The notes beneath the pieces are model-generated. The model saw nothing but the letters and a program-made list of their open reading frames with translations. It was not told where the DNA came from and did no database searches. Position numbers and translations under genes: made by a program. 33,913 bases of DNA from JAMXLO01 sp041487355 (GTDB taxonomy: Bacteria; Pseudomonadota; Alphaproteobacteria; Acetobacterales; Acetobacteraceae): NCBI GenBank assembly GCA_041487355.1, contig JBGPND010000035.1:1-33913 (forward strand), given 5' to 3'. Of the stretch, positions 31,131-33,913 are shown piece by piece. Position 1 is the stretch's first letter. Every line of letters begins with the position of its first letter.

Positions 31131-32477
31131 ATGTCTGATCGCGGCAATCTGTTCGGCGAATTGCGGCGCATGGTGCGGACCTCGGGCGCGGTGGGGGGGA
31201 TTGCCGCGCGCGTTGCCGGGGAACGCATGTTCGGCATCAAGACCGACCGCGCCAGCCATGCCGAGGACCTTCGTGCCATTCTCGGCGGACTGAAGGGGCC
31301 GCTGATGAAGGTGGCGCAGTTCCTTTCCACCGTGCCCGACGCATTGCCGGCGGAATACGCCGCGGAACTCGCGCAACTGCAGGCGAACGCGCCGGCGATG
31401 GGCTGGAACTTCGTCCGCCGCCGCATGGTGAGCGAACTCGGCCCCGACTGGCAGGCCAGGTTCGCCACCTTCAGCCACGACGCGGCGGCGGCGGCAAGCC
31501 TCGGCCAGGTGCATCGCGCGCGCCTGCCCGATGGCACCGATGTCGCGTGCAAGCTGCAGTATCCCGACATGCCGAGCACCGTGGAGGCCGACCTTCGCCA
31601 GTTGCGCCTGGCCATGGCGATCTATCACCGCATGGACAACGCCATCCAGCACGAGGAGATCTACAAGGAACTGACCGAGCGCCTGCGCGAGGAACTCGAC
31701 TACGAACGCGAAGCCGCGCAGATGCGGCTGTATCGCCTGATGCTCGCGAACGATCCGACGGTGCATGTGCCGGTGCCGATCGACGGCTACTGCACGCGAC
31801 GGCTGCTGACGATGACCTGGCTCGACGGCAGGCCGCTGATGCAGCGTCTGGCGGAGGATCCGCCGCAGGAGGAACGCAACCGCATCGCCGAGGCGCTGTT
31901 CCGCGCATGGTATGTGCCGTTCTATCGCTATGGTGTGATCCATGGCGATCCGCATCTCGGCAATTATCAGGTGCGGCCGGATGCGACGGTGAACCTGCTC
32001 GATTTTGGCGCCATCCGCGTGTTCGGCGCGAAGTTCGTGCGTGGCGTGATCGACCTCTATGAGGCGGTGCGCGACAATGACGATGCGAAGGCGCACCACG
32101 CCTACGAAACGTGGGGGTTCACCGATCTGTCGAAGGAGAAGATGGCGGCGCTGAATCTATGGGCACGGTTCCTGTATGAGCCGCTGTGCGAGGACCGCGT
32201 ACGCCGCATCCAGGAGACCGACGATCCGCAGTTCGGTCGCGAGGTTGCTGAACGCGTGCATGCGGGGCTGAAGCGCACCGGTGGCGTGAAGCCGCCGCGC
32301 GAGTTCGTGCTGATGGACCGGTCGGCGATCGGCCTGGGCGGCGTGTTCGTGCGTCTCAAGGCGGAGCTGAACTGGAGCCGGCTGTTCAACGGGCTGATCG
32401 CGGATTTCGATGAGACGGCCTTGGCGGAAAGGCAGGCAGCAGCGTTGGCGCAAGCGGGCGTACCGCCGGCGGGGTAG
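31131..32477 (+). CDS. ABC1/UbiB-family atypical kinase
   Basis: A 448-residue protein of the ABC1 (AarF/UbiB/ADCK) family, linked in other bacteria to ubiquinone biosynthesis or lipid handling. The family-specific KxGQ motif reads KVAQ in GPLMKVAQFLSTVPDALP, the alanine-rich loop is AAAASLGQVHRARLPDG, the lysine is in VACKLQYPDM, and the catalytic and metal motifs are VIHGDPHLGNYQV and LLDFGAIR. No C-terminal membrane anchors like those of E. coli UbiB are visible, and ubiG, ubiE and ubiJ are not adjacent, so it is probably a stand-alone paralogue rather than UbiB itself. The ATG at 31131 follows the DUF559 stop by 9 bases with no clear ribosome site. Confidence 0.9.
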   Translation: MSDRGNLFGELRRMVRTSGAVGGIAARVAGERMFGIKTDRASHAEDLRAILGGLKGPLMKVAQFLSTVPDALPAEYAAELAQLQANAPAMGWNFVRRRMVSELGPDWQARFATFSHDAAAAASLGQVHRARLPDGTDVACKLQYPDMPSTVEADLRQLRLAMAIYHRMDNAIQHEEIYKELTERLREELDYEREAAQMRLYRLMLANDPTVHVPVPIDGYCTRRLLTMTWLDGRPLMQRLAEDPPQEERNRIAEALFRAWYVPFYRYGVIHGDPHLGNYQVRPDATVNLLDFGAIRVFGAKFVRGVIDLYEAVRDNDDAKAHHAYETWGFTDLSKEKMAALNLWARFLYEPLCEDRVRRIQETDDPQFGREVAERVHAGLKRTGGVKPPREFVLMDRSAIGLGGVFVRLKAELNWSRLFNGLIADFDETALAERQAAALAQAGVPPAG

Positions 32478-32603
32478 GTATTTCAGCGCGGGAGCGTGCT
32501 GATCGTCCTGCTCTGTGGCGGCGACAAGCGGACCCAGGGGCGCGACATCGAGATTGCCAAGATGATGGCAAGACAATTGGAGAACGAGACCGATGCCTCT
32601 TGA
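32478..32603 (+). pseudogene. C-terminal remnant of a HigB/RelE-type toxin
   Basis: Directly after the UbiB-like stop the frame reads FQRGSVLIVLLCGGDKRTQGRDIEIAKMMARQLENE to a TGA at 32601. The motif LLCGGDKxxQxxDIxxAK is the C-terminal end of the addiction-module killer-protein family (HigB/RelE fold). The first two thirds, including the start, are missing; the UbiB-like gene abuts the break. The stop overlaps the beginning of the antitoxin remnant as in intact modules. Confidence 0.7.
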
Positions 32604-32884
32604 AACGCGGCCCTTCGATCCGGCGGCCTAGCCGACAACGATGAGGCCTGTGCTGCGTATATAAGCGAGGCCATCGAGACAGGTGCCCCGGCTTTCATTG
32701 CCGACGCGCTCGGCGTCATCGCACGGGCGCGCGGTATGAGCCGGGTCACACGCGAGGCCGGACTCTCGCGAGAGAGAGCCTGTACCGCGCGCTCAGCCCG
32801 GAGGGGAACCCGGAATTGAGCACGCTGCTGCGGGTCATGCAGGCACTGGGCCTGCGTTTCACGGTGAAGCCCGCGACTTCCTGA
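32593..32884 (+). pseudogene. Frameshifted HigA-type addiction-module antidote
   Basis: Three frames together give one antitoxin: MPLETRPFDPAA, then (after a likely 4-base loss at about 32633) ADNDEACAAYISEAIETGAPAFIADALGVIARARGMSRVTREAGLSRE, then (after a 2-base gain in a GAGAGAG run at about 32770-32777) SLYRALSPEGNPELSTLLRVMQALGLRFTVKPATS. This is the addiction-module antidote family with a helix-turn-helix. With two frameshifts and no full-length toxin it should be inactive. GGAG lies about 10 bases before the ATG at 32593. Confidence 0.75.
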
Positions 32885-32909
32885 CCTGCGAGCACCGGTC
32901 CGTCAGGTA

Positions 32910-33686
32910 TCATCCGCCCAGCCGGCCCACACGTCCCGCGGTCATGCCGCCGTCGATCACCAGTTCGGAGCCGGTCATGTGGCCCGAGGCGTCGGAACAC
33001 AGGAAGAGCACGCCGTTGGCGATGTCCTCCGCCTGGCCTGCCTTGCCGATCGGTACCGTCGCCTCGGCGATCTTGTTCGGGTCGAGCGGTGCGTTCGCGC
33101 CGGGCGGCAGCTTGGTCCAGATCGGCGTGTCGATGACGCCGGGATGCACCGAGTTCACCCGGATGTTGTCACGCGCGGCGGCGCATTCGAGCGCGATCGA
33201 CTTGGCGAACAGCCGCACCGCGCCCTTGGTCGCGCTGTAGCCTGCCAGGCCCGCCGAGCCGCGCAGGCCGGCGACCGACGACATCATGACGATGGAGCCG
33301 CCACCGGAACGGCGCATTAGGGGGATGCAGTATTTGACCGACAGGAAGACGCCGTCGACGTTCACTGCCATCTGTCGCCGCCAGTCGGCGAGCGACATGT
33401 CGATCGCCGGGCCCATGATGCCGATGCCGGCATTGGCGACCAGCATGTGCAGCCCGCCGAAGCGCTTCTCGGCGGCCGATACGACGTCCGGCCAGCCAGC
33501 CTCGTCGGTCACGTCGAGGTGCAGGTAGACGCTGCCGGTCGCTTCCGCCAGACGCTGGCCTGCCGCGTCGTCCAGATCGGTCAGCACCAGCTTCGCGCCT
33601 TCGCGCGACAGGACCCGTGCGCAGGCCGCCCCGATGCCGGAGGCGGCCCCGGTGATGATGCCGACCTTGCCATCGAGTTGGCCCAT
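32910..33686 (-). CDS. Short-chain dehydrogenase/reductase
   Basis: A 258-residue classical SDR with an NAD(P)-binding Rossmann fold. TGAASGIG is at 13-20 and Asp38 in VLTDLDD suggests NAD preference. NAG is at 85-87; the catalytic set is Ser (SSVAG, about 136-137), Tyr150 and Lys154 (YSATK). The C-terminal HMTGSELVIDGGMTAGRVG is typical. The 3-oxoacyl-ACP reductase and alcohol/steroid dehydrogenase branches look alike at this level, so the substrate is unassigned. GGGAGAG lies 6 bases before the ATG at 33686. It stands alone on the minus strand, opposite the degraded antitoxin. Confidence 0.92.
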   Translation of the reverse strand: MGQLDGKVGIITGAASGIGAACARVLSREGAKLVLTDLDDAAGQRLAEATGSVYLHLDVTDEAGWPDVVSAAEKRFGGLHMLVANAGIGIMGPAIDMSLADWRRQMAVNVDGVFLSVKYCIPLMRRSGGGSIVMMSSVAGLRGSAGLAGYSATKGAVRLFAKSIALECAAARDNIRVNSVHPGVIDTPIWTKLPPGANAPLDPNKIAEATVPIGKAGQAEDIANGVLFLCSDASGHMTGSELVIDGGMTAGRVGRLGG

Positions 33687-33731
33687 GACGTCTCTCCCAT
33701 CCCTTGATGGCAGGGATCATCCCATTTCATC

Positions 33732-33770
33732 ACCCCTCCCCCCAACCCCCTCCTGCAAGGGGAGGGGGAG
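33732..33770 (-). repeat. GC-rich repeat, solitary copy
   Basis: It is nearly identical to the copy at 31071-31110 (it reads ACCCCTCCCCCCAACCC to GCAAGGGGAGGGGGAG) and in the same orientation. Here no DUF559 gene is attached; it lies upstream of the SDR. Confidence 0.75.
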
Positions 33771-33887
33771 TGCGGTACGTTCTCCCTGAATTCCGCGCCA
33801 AAAAAAGTTGAGTTCCCCGTTGGTCCTGAAGAATCAGGGAGATAGTCTGGGTTTGCGAATCACAAACGATCACCAACGGGGTGCAGG

Positions 33888-33913
33888 ATGCTGCCACAAG
33901 GCGTGCTGGGGTT
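33888..33913 (+). CDS. Start of an ORF at the right edge, possibly a transposase
   Basis: An ATG at 33888 opens MLPQGVLG before the window ends. Upstream the DNA is rich in small inverted repeats (CCCCGTTGGT at 33815-33824 with ACCAACGGGG at 33872-33881; TCTCCCTGA with TCAGGGAGA). The start resembles N-termini I recall from IS1380-like transposases, but eight residues are far too few to be sure. Confidence 0.25.

Overview
This is a high-GC chromosomal window from an alphaproteobacterium. The best guess is Rhodospirillales, probably Acetobacteraceae. That rests on the block rplU-rpmA-obgE-proB-proA-nadD-rsfS, on GapR-type (DUF2312) and DUF1244 proteins, on a degenerate CYTH/CHAD protein, and on GC-rich palindromic repeats typical of that group. 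No phage, CRISPR array, rRNA or tRNA was found. The family assignment is inference from protein resemblance, not from a search.

Layout. 1-3320 (minus): an aldo/keto reductase, a ThDP-dependent enzyme and the 5' part of a sugar-type ABC ATPase that runs off the left edge. 3374-9106 (plus): a near-consensus promoter drives L21 and L27, a terminator follows, then Obg GTPase, the first two proline-biosynthesis enzymes (ProB, ProA), NadD and the ribosome silencing factor RsfS. 9109-12320 (minus): a GT9 glycosyltransferase, the decayed tail of a PsiE-like gene, a CYTH/CHAD protein and a SixA-type phosphatase. 12530-17338: a secreted protein, then ada, an FTR1 iron permease, a zinc alcohol dehydrogenase translationally coupled to a DUF6166 protein, and an acetyltransferase. 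17335-19258: a MaoC hydratase diverges from a sterol-desaturase-family hydroxylase, a coupled 60-residue membrane protein and an unpaired antitoxin-like XRE regulator. 19326-22631: two tandem GMC oxidoreductases of equal length. 22692-23228: a Phd/YefM-type antitoxin whose toxin is cut off by repeats. 23285-26003 (minus): glycerate kinase followed by pyruvate kinase, which together take glycerate to pyruvate if the kinase is 2-phosphoglycerate forming. 26135-26770: DUF1244 and GapR. 26790-26983: a strongly structured convergent spacer. 27001-33686: acyl-CoA synthetase, oligoendopeptidase F, a DUF559 nuclease-like gene between inverted repeats, an ABC1/UbiB kinase, a degraded HigB/HigA-type module and an SDR. 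The right edge may touch an insertion sequence.

Most of the window is ordinary housekeeping and catabolism. The unusual layer is small: three toxin-antitoxin loci, none with an intact toxin; several palindromic repeat families, one bracketed by a 31-bp direct repeat and one flanking a nuclease-like gene in inverted orientation; a candidate AUA start for rsfS; a phosphate-themed cluster (SixA, CYTH/CHAD, PsiE remnant); and a possible unannotated structured RNA. I saw no convincing wholly new multi-gene system. The DUF559 gene between inverted repeats and the SixA-CYTH/CHAD pair are the best leads.
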